A stretch of DNA of 64,000 nt, from the NCBI RefSeq assembly GCF_004519305.1, contig NZ_SOZA01000013.1, forward strand, positions 55,321 to 119,320, read 5' to 3'. A program made the position numbers and the translations under genes. The notes beneath the pieces were generated by a model. It made no database searches and was not told the origin of the DNA. It was given only the letters and a program-made list of their open reading frames with translations. This document shows, piece after piece, positions 14,919 to 23,727 of this stretch; the stretch's first letter is position 1; each line of letters begins with the position of its first letter. The DNA comes from Pseudomonas sp. RIT623 (GTDB taxonomy: Bacteria > Pseudomonadota > Gammaproteobacteria > Pseudomonadales > Pseudomonadaceae).

Positions 14919-15680
14919 ATGTCGATGCCAGAATGGACGCCTGAGCAGTTCGATCTAGTACTGAAGCAGGGCGGCCCTCGCGCCCTGATCAGCCACGCTC
15001 AATCGCTGATAGCACCGGCAGGCCTGGATTGCCTAAGCGTCACTCTGCGCATTTGCACAGCGGGCCCCACAGTGCACTTTTATCACCACAGCAGTTTTGC
15101 TCCTGCCTGGGACCAACGCTACATAGCTGACAAGCTCTTTGACTTCGACCCTTCAATTTCAAACGATAATCATTGTCATGGAGAACTTCCACTTTTCTGG
15201 CACGGCCGTCTGTTCGATGAAGCCATGCCCCTGTGCGAAACAGCGGCCGAGTTTGGTATTTCCTTCTCCCATGGCTGGAGTCAATCAGTATTTGATGCCC
15301 GACAGAACTCGACCGTTCTGAACGTATTCCGCAGCCATGGTCCTATCAGCACCGAGGAGTTCTATGAGCACGAGGCTCGGGTGTTACTGCTTGGCAGCAG
15401 GCTCCATGCCGCGCTTTACAACTATCACCTGCCCGAAATTCCCTCTCCCGTGCCAATACCTAACCTGAGCAAGCGTGAGCGGGAGGTGCTCTATGCCTTT
15501 ATCGAGTTGAAAAACGCCAAGCGAGTGGCCAGGGCCCTGTCGATAAAGGAAAGCACGGTGCACTTCCACTCGAACAATGCGCGCAAGAAGACTGGTGCCA
15601 CGAGCACCATGTCCGCGGCCTATATCATGCGCGACCAAGATATACGGGAGCATACCCCTCCCCCCGGCAAAGGCCTGTAG
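14919..15680 (+). CDS. ppoR: LuxR-family solo regulator with AHL-binding domain (PpoR-like)
   Basis: A 253-residue transcription factor with an N-terminal autoinducer-binding domain and a C-terminal LuxR helix-turn-helix (LSKREREVLYAFIELKNAK through STVHFHSNNARKK). The ligand-pocket residues of TraR-type proteins can be matched: Trp64, Tyr68, Asp77-Pro78 and Trp94. The ATG at 14919 has a GGAG site 8 bases upstream; an in-frame ATG at 14895 does not. No luxI synthase is in the window, so it is a solo. Position and features fit P. putida PpoR, reported to bind N-acylhomoserine lactones. The symbol is a recalled match, not a search result. Confidence 0.8.
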   Translation: MSMPEWTPEQFDLVLKQGGPRALISHAQSLIAPAGLDCLSVTLRICTAGPTVHFYHHSSFAPAWDQRYIADKLFDFDPSISNDNHCHGELPLFWHGRLFDEAMPLCETAAEFGISFSHGWSQSVFDARQNSTVLNVFRSHGPISTEEFYEHEARVLLLGSRLHAALYNYHLPEIPSPVPIPNLSKREREVLYAFIELKNAKRVARALSIKESTVHFHSNNARKKTGATSTMSAAYIMRDQDIREHTPPPGKGL

Positions 15681-15743
15681 AATCCTCTCCCCTCGACCCC
15701 GTCGCGCACCGTGCCGGGGACATTCGCAGCTGAGCCCCACGTC

Positions 15744-16868
15744 ATGCCCTTGTTCAACAGCCCCTTTGCCGACCTCGACCTGATCCGCCAACCGGAGCAG
15801 GCCCACGACCCGCTGCTAGCGTTCGATGCCGCCGACCAGTACCTGCTGGAACACCTCGCGGCCCAGCAGCCTGGCGCCAACTGCCGGGTGCTGGTGCTCA
15901 ACGACAGTTTCGGCGCCCTGGCCGCCAGCCTGGCCGGGCAAATGAAGGTGACCAGCAGCGGTGATTCGCACCTGGCGCGCATGGCCCTGGAAAAGAACCT
16001 GGCAGGCAACGGCCAAGCATACGATGCAGTGCCGTTCGTGCCGGCCAGCGATGCCTGGCACGGCCCTTTCGACCGCGTGCTGGTGCGCGTGCCCAAGACC
16101 CTGGCCTTGCTCGAGGAGCAACTGATCCGTCTGCAAGGCCACCTGGCGCCCGGCGCCCAGGTGATCGCCGGGGCCATGATCAAGCACCTGCCCCGCGCCG
16201 CGGGCGAGCTGATGGAAAAGTACATCGGCCCGGTGCAAGCCTCGCTGGCACAGAAGAAAGCCCGGCTGCTCACCGCAACCGTCGCCGAACGTCCACTGGC
16301 CCACTCCCCCTATCCAAGTCGTTACCGCCTGGATACCCCTGCCCTCGAGCTGATCAACCACGCCAACGTGTTCTGCCGCGAAGGTCTGGACATCGGTACC
16401 CGCGCCTTCCTCCCGCACCTGCCACGCGACCTCGGTCAAGCCCGGGTGGCCGACCTGGGCTGCGGCAATGGCGTGCTGGCGATCGCCAGCGCCTTGGCCA
16501 ACCCGGATGCCCACTACACGCTGGTGGACGAGTCGTACATGGCGGCGCAGTCGGCCCGGGAAAACTGGCAGGTGGCGCTGGGCGCGCGTGCAGTCGAGAT
16601 CCGCGCCGCCGATGGCCTGGCCGGGCAGGCAAGGCAATCGCTGGACGTGGTGCTGTGCAATCCACCGTTCCACCAGCAGCAAGTAGTCGGCGACTTCCTT
16701 GCCTGGCGCATGTTCCAGCAGGCCCGCGAGGCGCTGGAGGTGGGTGGCGCGCTGTATATAGTCGGCAACCGGCACCTGGGCTACCACAGCAAGCTGGCGC
16801 GGTTGTTCAGGGGCGTCGAGCAGGTGGCGGCAACGCCGAAGTTCGTGGTGCTGAAAGCGCGCAAATGA
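15744..16868 (+). CDS. rlmG: 23S rRNA (guanine1835-N2)-methyltransferase RlmG
   Basis: Methylates G1835 of 23S rRNA. The 374-residue protein (E. coli RlmG 378) has an N-terminal RsmC/RlmG-type domain, a degenerate methyltransferase copy. The active C-terminal Rossmann methyltransferase has SAM motif I VADLGCGNGVLAIA and the catalytic loop VVLCNPPFHQ. I chose the ATG at 15744, which starts MPLFNSPFADLDLIRQPEQ. An upstream in-frame ATG at 15711 would add unconserved residues. A GC hairpin follows the stop. Confidence 0.93.
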   Translation: MPLFNSPFADLDLIRQPEQAHDPLLAFDAADQYLLEHLAAQQPGANCRVLVLNDSFGALAASLAGQMKVTSSGDSHLARMALEKNLAGNGQAYDAVPFVPASDAWHGPFDRVLVRVPKTLALLEEQLIRLQGHLAPGAQVIAGAMIKHLPRAAGELMEKYIGPVQASLAQKKARLLTATVAERPLAHSPYPSRYRLDTPALELINHANVFCREGLDIGTRAFLPHLPRDLGQARVADLGCGNGVLAIASALANPDAHYTLVDESYMAAQSARENWQVALGARAVEIRAADGLAGQARQSLDVVLCNPPFHQQQVVGDFLAWRMFQQAREALEVGGALYIVGNRHLGYHSKLARLFRGVEQVAATPKFVVLKARK

Positions 16869-16870
16869 AC

Positions 16871-16889
16871 GGGGCCGCTTTGCGGCCCC
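16871..16889 (+). terminator. GC hairpin after rlmG
   Basis: GGGGCCGC, TTT, GCGGCCCC is a perfect 8-pair stem immediately after the rlmG stop and before the end of the converging oxidase operon. There is no T run, so any termination would be weak or bidirectional. Confidence 0.55.
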
Positions 16890-16896
16890 TGCCAAC

Positions 16897-17037
16897 TTAA
16901 TGGGTGCTCAACCCAGCAGCACTCATGAACATGCGCATCCCGTAGGCGACGATGCCCAGCGCCACGACGCTCAGCCCCCAGATCAGCACCAGCCAGCCCA
17001 GGCGCTGCCACAACGGTTTCTTCTGTTCCACAGTCAT
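16897..17037 (-). CDS. small membrane subunit of the cyanide-insensitive oxidase (DUF2474 / CydX-like)
   Basis: A 46-residue protein with one membrane helix (LVLIWGLSVVALGIVAYGMRM), preceded by a short charged N-terminus (MTVEQKKPLWQRLGW). It lies 12 bases after the cioB stop and on the same strand. Small single-span proteins at this position (DUF2474, functionally like CydX) assist assembly or stability of bd-type oxidases. The PLWQRLGWL start is typical of the DUF2474 family as I recall it. The role is inferred from place and shape. Confidence 0.82.
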   Translation of the reverse strand: MTVEQKKPLWQRLGWLVLIWGLSVVALGIVAYGMRMFMSAAGLSTH

Positions 17038-17049
17038 CGCTTGGCGCTC

Positions 17050-18057
17050 CTAGTGGTAGCCGTCTTCGTGGGTCACCTTGCCGCGGAACACGTAGTAGCT
17101 CCAGAAGGTGTAGCCCAGGATGAACGGCAGGATGAACAGCGTGCCCACCAGCATGAAGCCCTGGCTCTGCGGCGGCGCCGCAGCATCCCAGATGCTGATC
17201 GACGGCGGGATGATATTCGGCCACAAGCTGATGCCCAACCCGCTGTAGCCAAGGAAGATCAACACCAGGGTCAGCAGGAACGGTGTGTAGTGGGCATTGC
17301 GTTGCACCGCCCGAAGCAGGCCGTAGAAGGTCACCAGCACCAGGATCGGCACCGGCATGAACCACACCAGGTTGGGCATGCTGAACCAGCGCTCGGCGAT
17401 CTGCGGATAGGCCAGCGGCGTCCACAGGCTGACGATACCGATCACCACCAGCAGCACCAGTGCCAATGGCCGCGCCACGTCATGCATCTTCTGCTGCAGC
17501 GGCCCCTCGGTTTTCATGATCAGCCAGGTGCAGCCCAACAAGGTGTAGGCGACGATCAGGCCCAAGCCGGAGAACACTGTGAATGGCGTCAGCCAGTCGA
17601 GGGTGCCGCCGGCGTACTTGCGGTCCACCACCTTGAAGCCCTCGATGAACGCCCCCAGCGCCACGCCCTGGAAGAAGGTCGCCACCAGCGAGCCCCAGAT
17701 GAATGCCTTGTCCCAGATATGGCGCTTGTGCGCCCGCGCCTTGAAGCGGAACTCGAAGGCCACGCCACGGAAGATCAGCCCCACCAGCATCAGGATCAAC
17801 GGCAGGTACAGCGCCTCGAGCACCACCGAGTAGGCCAGCGGGAAGGCGCCGAACAACGCCGCGCCGCCCAGCACCAGCCAGGTTTCGTTGCCGTCCCATA
17901 CCGGGGCGACGGTGTTCATCATCACATCACGGTCACGCTCGTCCTTGACGAAGGGGAAGAGCATGCCGATACCCAGGTCGAAGCCGTCCATCACCACGTA
18001 CATCATGACGCCGAAGATGATGATCACGGCCCAGATCAGCGGAAGATCGATACCCAT
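17050..18057 (-). CDS. cioB: cyanide-insensitive quinol oxidase (bd-type) subunit II
   Basis: Subunit II of the CIO branch of cytochrome bd quinol oxidases, which reduces oxygen to water using ubiquinol and resists cyanide. The 335-residue protein is all membrane helices. It starts MGIDLPLIWAVIIIFGVMMY, followed by VVMDGFDLGIGMLFPF and ENGETWL-like PVWDGNETWLVLGGAALFGAF, a family hallmark. It begins 1 base after the cioA stop. A 46-residue accessory protein follows. Confidence 0.95.
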   Translation of the reverse strand: MGIDLPLIWAVIIIFGVMMYVVMDGFDLGIGMLFPFVKDERDRDVMMNTVAPVWDGNETWLVLGGAALFGAFPLAYSVVLEALYLPLILMLVGLIFRGVAFEFRFKARAHKRHIWDKAFIWGSLVATFFQGVALGAFIEGFKVVDRKYAGGTLDWLTPFTVFSGLGLIVAYTLLGCTWLIMKTEGPLQQKMHDVARPLALVLLVVIGIVSLWTPLAYPQIAERWFSMPNLVWFMPVPILVLVTFYGLLRAVQRNAHYTPFLLTLVLIFLGYSGLGISLWPNIIPPSISIWDAAAPPQSQGFMLVGTLFILPFILGYTFWSYYVFRGKVTHEDGYH

Positions 18058-18058
18058 C

Positions 18059-19495
18059 TCAGTTCCCCTTGTTCAGGCTGGCGGAGTCGGCCTCATGGCC
18101 GTCATCGGCTGCGGACAATGGCCGCGCCGGCGTGCGTTGCTGGCCTGGGCCACCGGGGTTGTGTTCATCGCCCTCACCGGTTTTCGGCCCTTTGCGCACC
18201 AGGCGCATCATGTAGCCGATGCCGGTACCGAACAGCGCAAAATAGACCACCACGAACATCACCAGGGTGAAGCCGAGTTGCGCATAGCTGTGGTTGGACA
18301 CGCCATCGGCAGTACGCATCAGCCCGTAGACCACCCACGGCTGACGCCCGACCTCGGTGGTGAACCAGCCTGCGAGAATGGCGATCAGCCCCGAGGGGCC
18401 CATCCACAGGGTCAGGTAAAGGAAAGGCCGCGAACTGTACAGCGTGCCACGCTTGCGCAGCCACAGGCTCCACAGGCCGACGAAGATCATCAGCATGCCC
18501 AGACCGACCATCACCCGGAACGACCAGAACACGATGGTCGAGTTAGGCCGGTCTTCTGCCGGGAACTCCTTCATCGCCGGAACCTGTTTATCCAGGCTGT
18601 GGGTGAGGATCAGGCTGCCCAGGGCCGGGATCTCGACCTTGAAGCGGGTGGTCTCGGCTTGCATGTCGGGGATGCCGAACAGGATCAGCGGGGTCGGCTC
18701 ACCGGGTTTGTTCTCCCAGTGGCCCTCGATGGCGGCGATCTTCACCGGCTGGTGCTTCAGGGTATTGAGGCCATGGAAGTCACCGATCACAGCCTGGATC
18801 GGCGCCACTACCAGGGCCATCCACATGGCCATCGACAGCATCTTGCGCACTGCCGGGTTGTCGCGTCCGCGTAGCAGGTGCCAGGCCGCCGAGGCGCCGA
18901 CGAAGAACGCGGTGGCGACAAACGCCGCGGTGGCCATGTGCATCAGGCGGTAGGGGAACGATGGGTTGAAGATCACGGCCAGCCAATCCACCGGGATGAC
19001 CTGGCCGTTGACGATCTCGTAGCCCTGGGGGGTCTGCATCCAGCTGTTGGAAGCGAGGATCCAGAAGGTCGACACCAGTGTGCCAAGCGCCACCATGCAG
19101 GTGGCGAAGAAGTGCAGGCCACGCCCGACCCGGTGCCAGCCGAACAGCATCACGCCGAGGAAACCGGCTTCGAGGAAGAACGCCGTGAGCACCTCGTAGG
19201 TCAGCAGCGGGCCGGTGATAGAACCGGCAAAGTCGGAGAACTGGCTCCAGTTGGTACCGAACTGGTAGGCCATCACCAGGCCTGAGACCACGCCCATGCC
19301 GAAGTTGACGGCGAAGATCTTCGACCAGAAGTGGTAGAGGTCACGGTAGGTGTTGTCGCCGGTCTTCAGCCAAAGGCCTTCGAGGACCGCCAGGTAGCTC
19401 GCCAGGCCAATGGTGATGGCCGGGAACAGAATATGAAAGGACACGGTAAAGGCAAACTGGATTCGGGCGAGCTCTAGGGCTTCCAATCCGAACAT
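18059..19495 (-). CDS. cioA: cyanide-insensitive quinol oxidase (bd-type) subunit I
   Basis: The haem-bearing subunit. The 478-residue protein starts MFGLEALELARIQFAFTVSF and contains the haem-ligand region FHILFPAITIGLASYLAVLEG. It also has the proton/haem helix LLTYEVLTAFFLEAGFLGVMLFGW (conserved Glu residues) and the quinol-site GRGLHFFATCMVALG. The region between helices 6 and 7 is short, as in CIO-type rather than E. coli CydA enzymes. A GAGGAAGC site precedes the ATG. The upstream region holds an ANR-like site. Confidence 0.95.
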   Translation of the reverse strand: MFGLEALELARIQFAFTVSFHILFPAITIGLASYLAVLEGLWLKTGDNTYRDLYHFWSKIFAVNFGMGVVSGLVMAYQFGTNWSQFSDFAGSITGPLLTYEVLTAFFLEAGFLGVMLFGWHRVGRGLHFFATCMVALGTLVSTFWILASNSWMQTPQGYEIVNGQVIPVDWLAVIFNPSFPYRLMHMATAAFVATAFFVGASAAWHLLRGRDNPAVRKMLSMAMWMALVVAPIQAVIGDFHGLNTLKHQPVKIAAIEGHWENKPGEPTPLILFGIPDMQAETTRFKVEIPALGSLILTHSLDKQVPAMKEFPAEDRPNSTIVFWSFRVMVGLGMLMIFVGLWSLWLRKRGTLYSSRPFLYLTLWMGPSGLIAILAGWFTTEVGRQPWVVYGLMRTADGVSNHSYAQLGFTLVMFVVVYFALFGTGIGYMMRLVRKGPKTGEGDEHNPGGPGQQRTPARPLSAADDGHEADSASLNKGN

Positions 19496-19836
19496 GATGC
19501 TTCCTCTTCAGGTAATCCGGCGACCGGGCTCATGGCCTTGCCGCCCACTGCCCCCACGGGTATCGAGTGCGCCGCGTTGGAATTGTTCTGTTCGATCGCA
19601 GGGATTCCGGCCCAAAGGCCAATCGTTGCATCTGGAAGGATTGACCCAGATCAACGACTGTTTGGAAGCATAGTCCCGAATGACCCATTCGGATGTGTGG
19701 TTGATTGCCGCGTGACCTGTTGCCTCACCCTCTTTACCCGGGGCTCGCAGGCTGTCCCACCGCGCTTTCAGCAACCAAATGTTACAAACAGATGTTAAGC
19801 TGCTGCCCCCTCTAGTTCCGAGGTTGCAGGCCACCG
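19496..19836. other. divergent intergenic region between cioA and the MFS gene
   Basis: This 341-base non-coding stretch must hold promoters for cioAB (minus strand) and the MFS exporter (plus strand). Apart from the ANR-like site at 19641-19654, I see no repeat, RNA gene or convincing small reading frame. Confidence 0.6.
19641..19654. promoter_or_regulatory. ANR/FNR-like site upstream of cioA
   Basis: TTGACCCAGATCAA matches the ANR/FNR consensus TTGAT-N4-ATCAA at 9 of 10 positions. It lies about 145 bases upstream of cioA. In P. aeruginosa, ANR represses cio genes at low oxygen, so a role here is plausible. It is closer to cioA than to the divergent MFS gene's start by only a small margin, so either gene could be the target. 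Confidence 0.55.
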
Positions 19837-21057
19837 ATGTCCGATTCAGCCCCGCAATTACTGCGTCATCACCGCCCGTTCGTCGCGTTCTGGATGGCCC
19901 GGGTGTTCACCGCCAGCGGCTTCCAGATGCTCACCGTGGCCATCGGCTGGCACCTCTACCAGCTCACCGGCAACGTGCTCGACCTGGGCCTGGTGGGCCT
20001 GGTCGAATTTACCCCCCGGGTGTTGTTCATGCTGCATACCGGGCATGTCGCCGACCGCTACGACCGGCGCAAGGTCGCCGCCCTGTGCCAGACCCTGCAG
20101 GCGTTGATTGCCCTGGCGTTGGCCCTGGGCAGCGCCAGCGGCCATGTCACCCGCGAACTGATCTTCGTGCTGGCCTTCTTGCTCGGCAGCGCCCGATCGT
20201 TCGAGATGCCGGCCACCCAGGCGCTGCTGCCCAACGTGGTACCCGCAGGCCTGTTCCCACGGGCAGTGGCGGCATCCGCTTCGGCATCGCAGGCGGCGAC
20301 CATCGTCGCCCCGGCCATCGGCGGCTTTCTCTACGCCTTCGGCAGCACCTGGGTGTACGGGCCGACCGTGGCGCTGTACGGCATCGCCTGCCTGCTGACC
20401 CTGAGCCTCGACGCCCGCCAGCAACTGGCGCAACGCGGCCGCGCCAATCTCGAGTCGCTGCTGGCCGGCATCCGCTTCATCCGCAGCCGCCCGGACATCT
20501 TCGGCGCCATCTCCCTGGACCTGTTCGCCGTGCTGCTGGGCGGCGCCACCGCGCTGCTGCCAGTGTTCGCCAAGGACATCCTGCTCACCGGCGCCTGGGG
20601 CCTGGGATTGTTGCGTTCGGCACCGGCCGTGGGCGCCTTGCTGATGTCGCTGTGGCTGGCGCGCTTCCCAGTGGAACGCAAGGTCGGGCTGATCATGTTC
20701 ACTTCGGTGGGGGTGTTCGGCGTGGCGACCATCGCCTTCGGCCTGTCGACCTCGTTCTGGTTCTCCCTGGCGGTGCTGGTGGTGCTGGGCGCGGCGGACA
20801 TGATCAGCATGGTCATTCGTGGTGCCTTCGTGCAGTTGGAGACCCCCGACGAAATGCGCGGCCGGGTAAGCGCGGTGAACGGGCTGTTCATCGGCGCCTC
20901 GAACCAGCTCGGCGAATTCGAGTCCGGGGTCACCGCCCACTGGTTTGGCACAGTGCCAGCGGTGGTGCTCGGCGGGGTCGGTACACTGGTAGTCACCGGG
21001 GTATGGATGAAGCTGTTCCCGACGCTGACTCACCGGGACCGTATGCACAACGGCTGA
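19837..21057 (+). CDS. MFS transporter (EntS-like exporter family)
   Basis: A 406-residue major facilitator with 12 predicted helices. It has the loop 2-3 motif GHVADRYDRRKV (the GXXXDRXGRR/K type) near residue 70. It begins with an N-terminal FVAFWMARVFTASGFQML segment like those of the DHA3/EntS group of drug or siderophore exporters. Substrate unknown; no siderophore genes are nearby. It is transcribed divergently from cioA and followed by a REP-type inverted repeat. Confidence 0.82.
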   Translation: MSDSAPQLLRHHRPFVAFWMARVFTASGFQMLTVAIGWHLYQLTGNVLDLGLVGLVEFTPRVLFMLHTGHVADRYDRRKVAALCQTLQALIALALALGSASGHVTRELIFVLAFLLGSARSFEMPATQALLPNVVPAGLFPRAVAASASASQAATIVAPAIGGFLYAFGSTWVYGPTVALYGIACLLTLSLDARQQLAQRGRANLESLLAGIRFIRSRPDIFGAISLDLFAVLLGGATALLPVFAKDILLTGAWGLGLLRSAPAVGALLMSLWLARFPVERKVGLIMFTSVGVFGVATIAFGLSTSFWFSLAVLVVLGAADMISMVIRGAFVQLETPDEMRGRVSAVNGLFIGASNQLGEFESGVTAHWFGTVPAVVLGGVGTLVVTGVWMKLFPTLTHRDRMHNG

Positions 21058-21063
21058 CGCCCT

Positions 21064-21117
21064 TTCGCCGGCAAGCCGGCTCCTACAAGGCCCCGTAGGA
21101 GTCGGCTTGCCGGCGAA
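21064..21117. repeat. REP-type inverted repeat, second family
   Basis: Arms 21064-21086 (TTCGCCGGCAAGCCGGCTCCTAC) and 21095-21117 are reverse complements with one mismatch. It lies just after the MFS gene. The same unit, with perfect arms, recurs at 30676-30733. Confidence 0.82.
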
Positions 21118-21293
21118 CCAGGCCATTGCACCTGACTCGACCGACTGCCCCAATGGCCATAGGCCCCTGCCATGCATGCTGGTATGATGCGCGGCTTTTT
21201 TCCGCCCCACACAAAACCACGGCCCCCGGTACGGTCTGTGCTTTGCTGATGGGGTCGATACATTCACGGCGCGAGGGCGCCCTGGGAGCAGGC

Positions 21294-22589
21294 ATGCTGG
21301 AAAGGCTGTTTCAACTAAAAGCACACAACACCAACGTGCGCACCGAGATTCTCGCGGGCGTCACCACCTTCCTGGCCATGGCCTACATCCTGTTCGTCAA
21401 CCCGAGCATCCTCGGCGAGACCGGCATGGACAAGGGCGCGATCTTCGTCGCCACCTGCCTGGCCGCGGCCATCGGCTCGGTGACCATGGGCATCATCGCC
21501 AACTACCCGATCGCCCTGGCGCCGGGCATGGGCCTGAACGCGTTCTTCACCTATACCGTGGTCCTGCACATGGGCCACACCTGGCAGGTGGCGCTGGGCG
21601 CGGTGTTCCTCTCCGCGGTGCTGTTCTTCCTGCTGTCGATCTTCCGTATCCGCGAGTGGATCGTGAACAGCATCCCACTGCCGCTGCGCTCGGCCATCGC
21701 TGCCGGTATCGGCCTGTTCCTGGCGCTGATCGCCCTGCACAACGCGGGCATCGTCGTCGATAACCCGGCCACCCTGGTGGGCCTGGGCGACCTCAGCCAG
21801 CCGGCGCCGATCCTCGCCACCCTGGGCTTCTTCCTGATCGTCGCCCTCGAGTCGATGAAGGTCCGCGGCGCCGTGCTGATCGGCATCCTGGCCGTTACCC
21901 TGGCATCGATCGCGATGGGCGTCACGCCGTTCGGCGGCGTGGTCTCGATGCCGCCTTCACTGGCCCCTACCTTCCTCCAGTTGGACATCGCCGGCGCCCT
22001 GGACGTTGGCTTGATCAGCGTGATCTTTGCCTTCCTGTTCGTCGATCTGTTCGACAACTCCGGCACCCTGATCGGCGTGGCCAAGAGGGCCGGCCTGATG
22101 GGCAAGGACGGCCACATGCCGAAGATGGGCCGTGCCCTGATCGCCGACAGCACCGCCGCCATGGCCGGCTCCCTGCTGGGCACCTCGACCACCACCAGCT
22201 ACATCGAATCGGCAGCCGGCGTCAGCGCCGGTGGCCGCACCGGCCTGACCGCCATCGTGGTCGCCGCGCTGTTCCTGCTGGCGCTGTTCTTCGCCCCGCT
22301 GGCCGGTAGCGTGCCAGCCTTCGCCACCGCCCCGGCGCTGCTGTTCGTCGCCGTGCTGATGGCCTCGGGCCTGGCCGAGATCAACTGGGACGACGTCACC
22401 GAGGCCGCGCCGGTGGTGGTGACCGCCCTGGCCATGCCGCTGACCTACTCGATCGCCAACGGCATCGCCTTCGGCTTCATCGCCTGGACCGCCATCAAGC
22501 TGATCTCCGGTCGTCATCGCGACCTGAACCCGGCCTTGGTGATCCTGTCCATCCTGTTCGTCATCAAGTTGGGCTGGTTCCCCGCATGA
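21294..22589 (+). CDS. NCS2-family purine (guanine/hypoxanthine or adenine) permease
   Basis: A 431-residue proton-coupled nucleobase importer of the AzgA-like branch. Features are the start [20 protein letters not shown], then [16 protein letters not shown]. The substrate-site helix is [17 protein letters not shown], followed by [19 protein letters not shown] and the loop [23 protein letters not shown]. These are the signatures of the E. coli GhxP/GhxQ/AdeP/AdeQ group, but sequence alone does not fix the base. I used the ATG at 21294, with GGGAGC just upstream. The trmA start overlaps its stop, so the two are coupled. Confidence 0.88.
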   Translation: MLERLFQLKAHNTNVRTEILAGVTTFLAMAYILFVNPSILGETGMDKGAIFVATCLAAAIGSVTMGIIANYPIALAPGMGLNAFFTYTVVLHMGHTWQVALGAVFLSAVLFFLLSIFRIREWIVNSIPLPLRSAIAAGIGLFLALIALHNAGIVVDNPATLVGLGDLSQPAPILATLGFFLIVALESMKVRGAVLIGILAVTLASIAMGVTPFGGVVSMPPSLAPTFLQLDIAGALDVGLISVIFAFLFVDLFDNSGTLIGVAKRAGLMGKDGHMPKMGRALIADSTAAMAGSLLGTSTTTSYIESAAGVSAGGRTGLTAIVVAALFLLALFFAPLAGSVPAFATAPALLFVAVLMASGLAEINWDDVTEAAPVVVTALAMPLTYSIANGIAFGFIAWTAIKLISGRHRDLNPALVILSILFVIKLGWFPA

Positions 22590-23671
22590 GTGCCGTCTTC
22601 GACCCCACGCAATACGATGCCCAGCTGGCGGCCAAGGTCGCCCGCTTGCGCGAGCTGCTGGCGCCATTCGGCGCCCCGGAGCCGGCGGTATTCGACTCGC
22701 CGCGCGCGCACTACCGCCTGCGCGCCGAGTTCCGCCTGTGGCGCGAGGACGGCCAGCGCCACTACGCGATGTTCGCCCCGGGCGAGAAGCACAAGGCGAT
22801 CCTGATCGATGATTTCCCCATCGCCAGCGAGCGCATCAACGAACTGATGCCGCGCCTGAAGGCTGCCTGGCAGGGTAACGAGGACCTGAACAACCGCCTG
22901 TTCCAGGTGGAGTTCCTCACCACCCTGGCGGGCGATGCGATGATCACCCTGTGCTATCACCGCCCGCTGGACGATGCCTGGGAGGCCGCCGCGCGGCAAC
23001 TGGCCGGCGACCTGAACGTCAGCGTGATCGGCCGTTCCAAAGGCAAGCGCGTGGTGATCGGGCGTGACTACGCAGTCGAAAAGCTGGCGATTGCCGGGCG
23101 CACCTTCAGCTACCGCCAGCCCGAGGGCGCCTTCACCCAGCCCAACGGCGCGGTAAACCAGAAGATGCTCGGCTGGGCCTTCGAGGCCATGGACGCGCGT
23201 GACGACGACCTGCTGGAGCTGTACTGCGGCAACGGCAACTTCACCCTGCCGCTGGCCACCCGCGCCCGCCAGGTACTGGCGACCGAGATCAGCAAGACCT
23301 CGGTCAATGCCGCGCTGCACAACCTGGACGAGAACGGCGTCGACAACGTGCGCCTGGTGCGCCTGTCGGCCGAAGAGCTGACCCAGGCGCTGAACGAGGT
23401 CCGCCCGTTCCGTCGCCTGGAGGGCATCGACCTCAAGGCCTATGACTTCGGCACCGTGTTCGTCGACCCGCCCCGCGCCGGCATGGACCCGGACACCTGC
23501 GAGCTGACCCGGCGTTTCGAGCGCATCCTGTACATTTCGTGCAACCCCGAAACCCTGGCGCAGAACATCGCCCAGTTGCAGGATACCCACCGCATCGAAC
23601 GTTGCGCCCTGTTCGACCAGTTCCCCTATACCCACCACATGGAAAGCGGGGTGCTGCTGGTTCGGCGCTGA
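22586..23671 (+). CDS. trmA: tRNA (uracil54-C5)-methyltransferase TrmA
   Basis: Makes 5-methyluridine (ribothymidine) at position 54 of tRNA (and on tmRNA) using SAM. The 361-residue protein matches the family (E. coli 366). It has the SAM motif [16 protein letters not shown], the segment [11 protein letters not shown], the nucleophile Cys319 in [14 protein letters not shown], and a C-terminal catalytic Glu in HHMESGVLL. Its ATG overlaps the permease stop (ATGA). The family's iron-sulfur Cys cluster is absent, as expected for TrmA rather than RlmC/RlmD. Confidence 0.95.
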   Translation: MSAVFDPTQYDAQLAAKVARLRELLAPFGAPEPAVFDSPRAHYRLRAEFRLWREDGQRHYAMFAPGEKHKAILIDDFPIASERINELMPRLKAAWQGNEDLNNRLFQVEFLTTLAGDAMITLCYHRPLDDAWEAAARQLAGDLNVSVIGRSKGKRVVIGRDYAVEKLAIAGRTFSYRQPEGAFTQPNGAVNQKMLGWAFEAMDARDDDLLELYCGNGNFTLPLATRARQVLATEISKTSVNAALHNLDENGVDNVRLVRLSAEELTQALNEVRPFRRLEGIDLKAYDFGTVFVDPPRAGMDPDTCELTRRFERILYISCNPETLAQNIAQLQDTHRIERCALFDQFPYTHHMESGVLLVRR

Positions 23672-23727
23672 CCGCGACCCGGCGGGGCCGCAAGGCCTCG
23701 CCGCTTGCCGCAAGGAGTGAGGCTCCA

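Noticed and set aside
21118..21293. Purine riboswitch ahead of the permease
   Set aside because: No purine aptamer core or paired loops could be recognised in the 176 bases before the gene, and such riboswitches are rare in pseudomonads.
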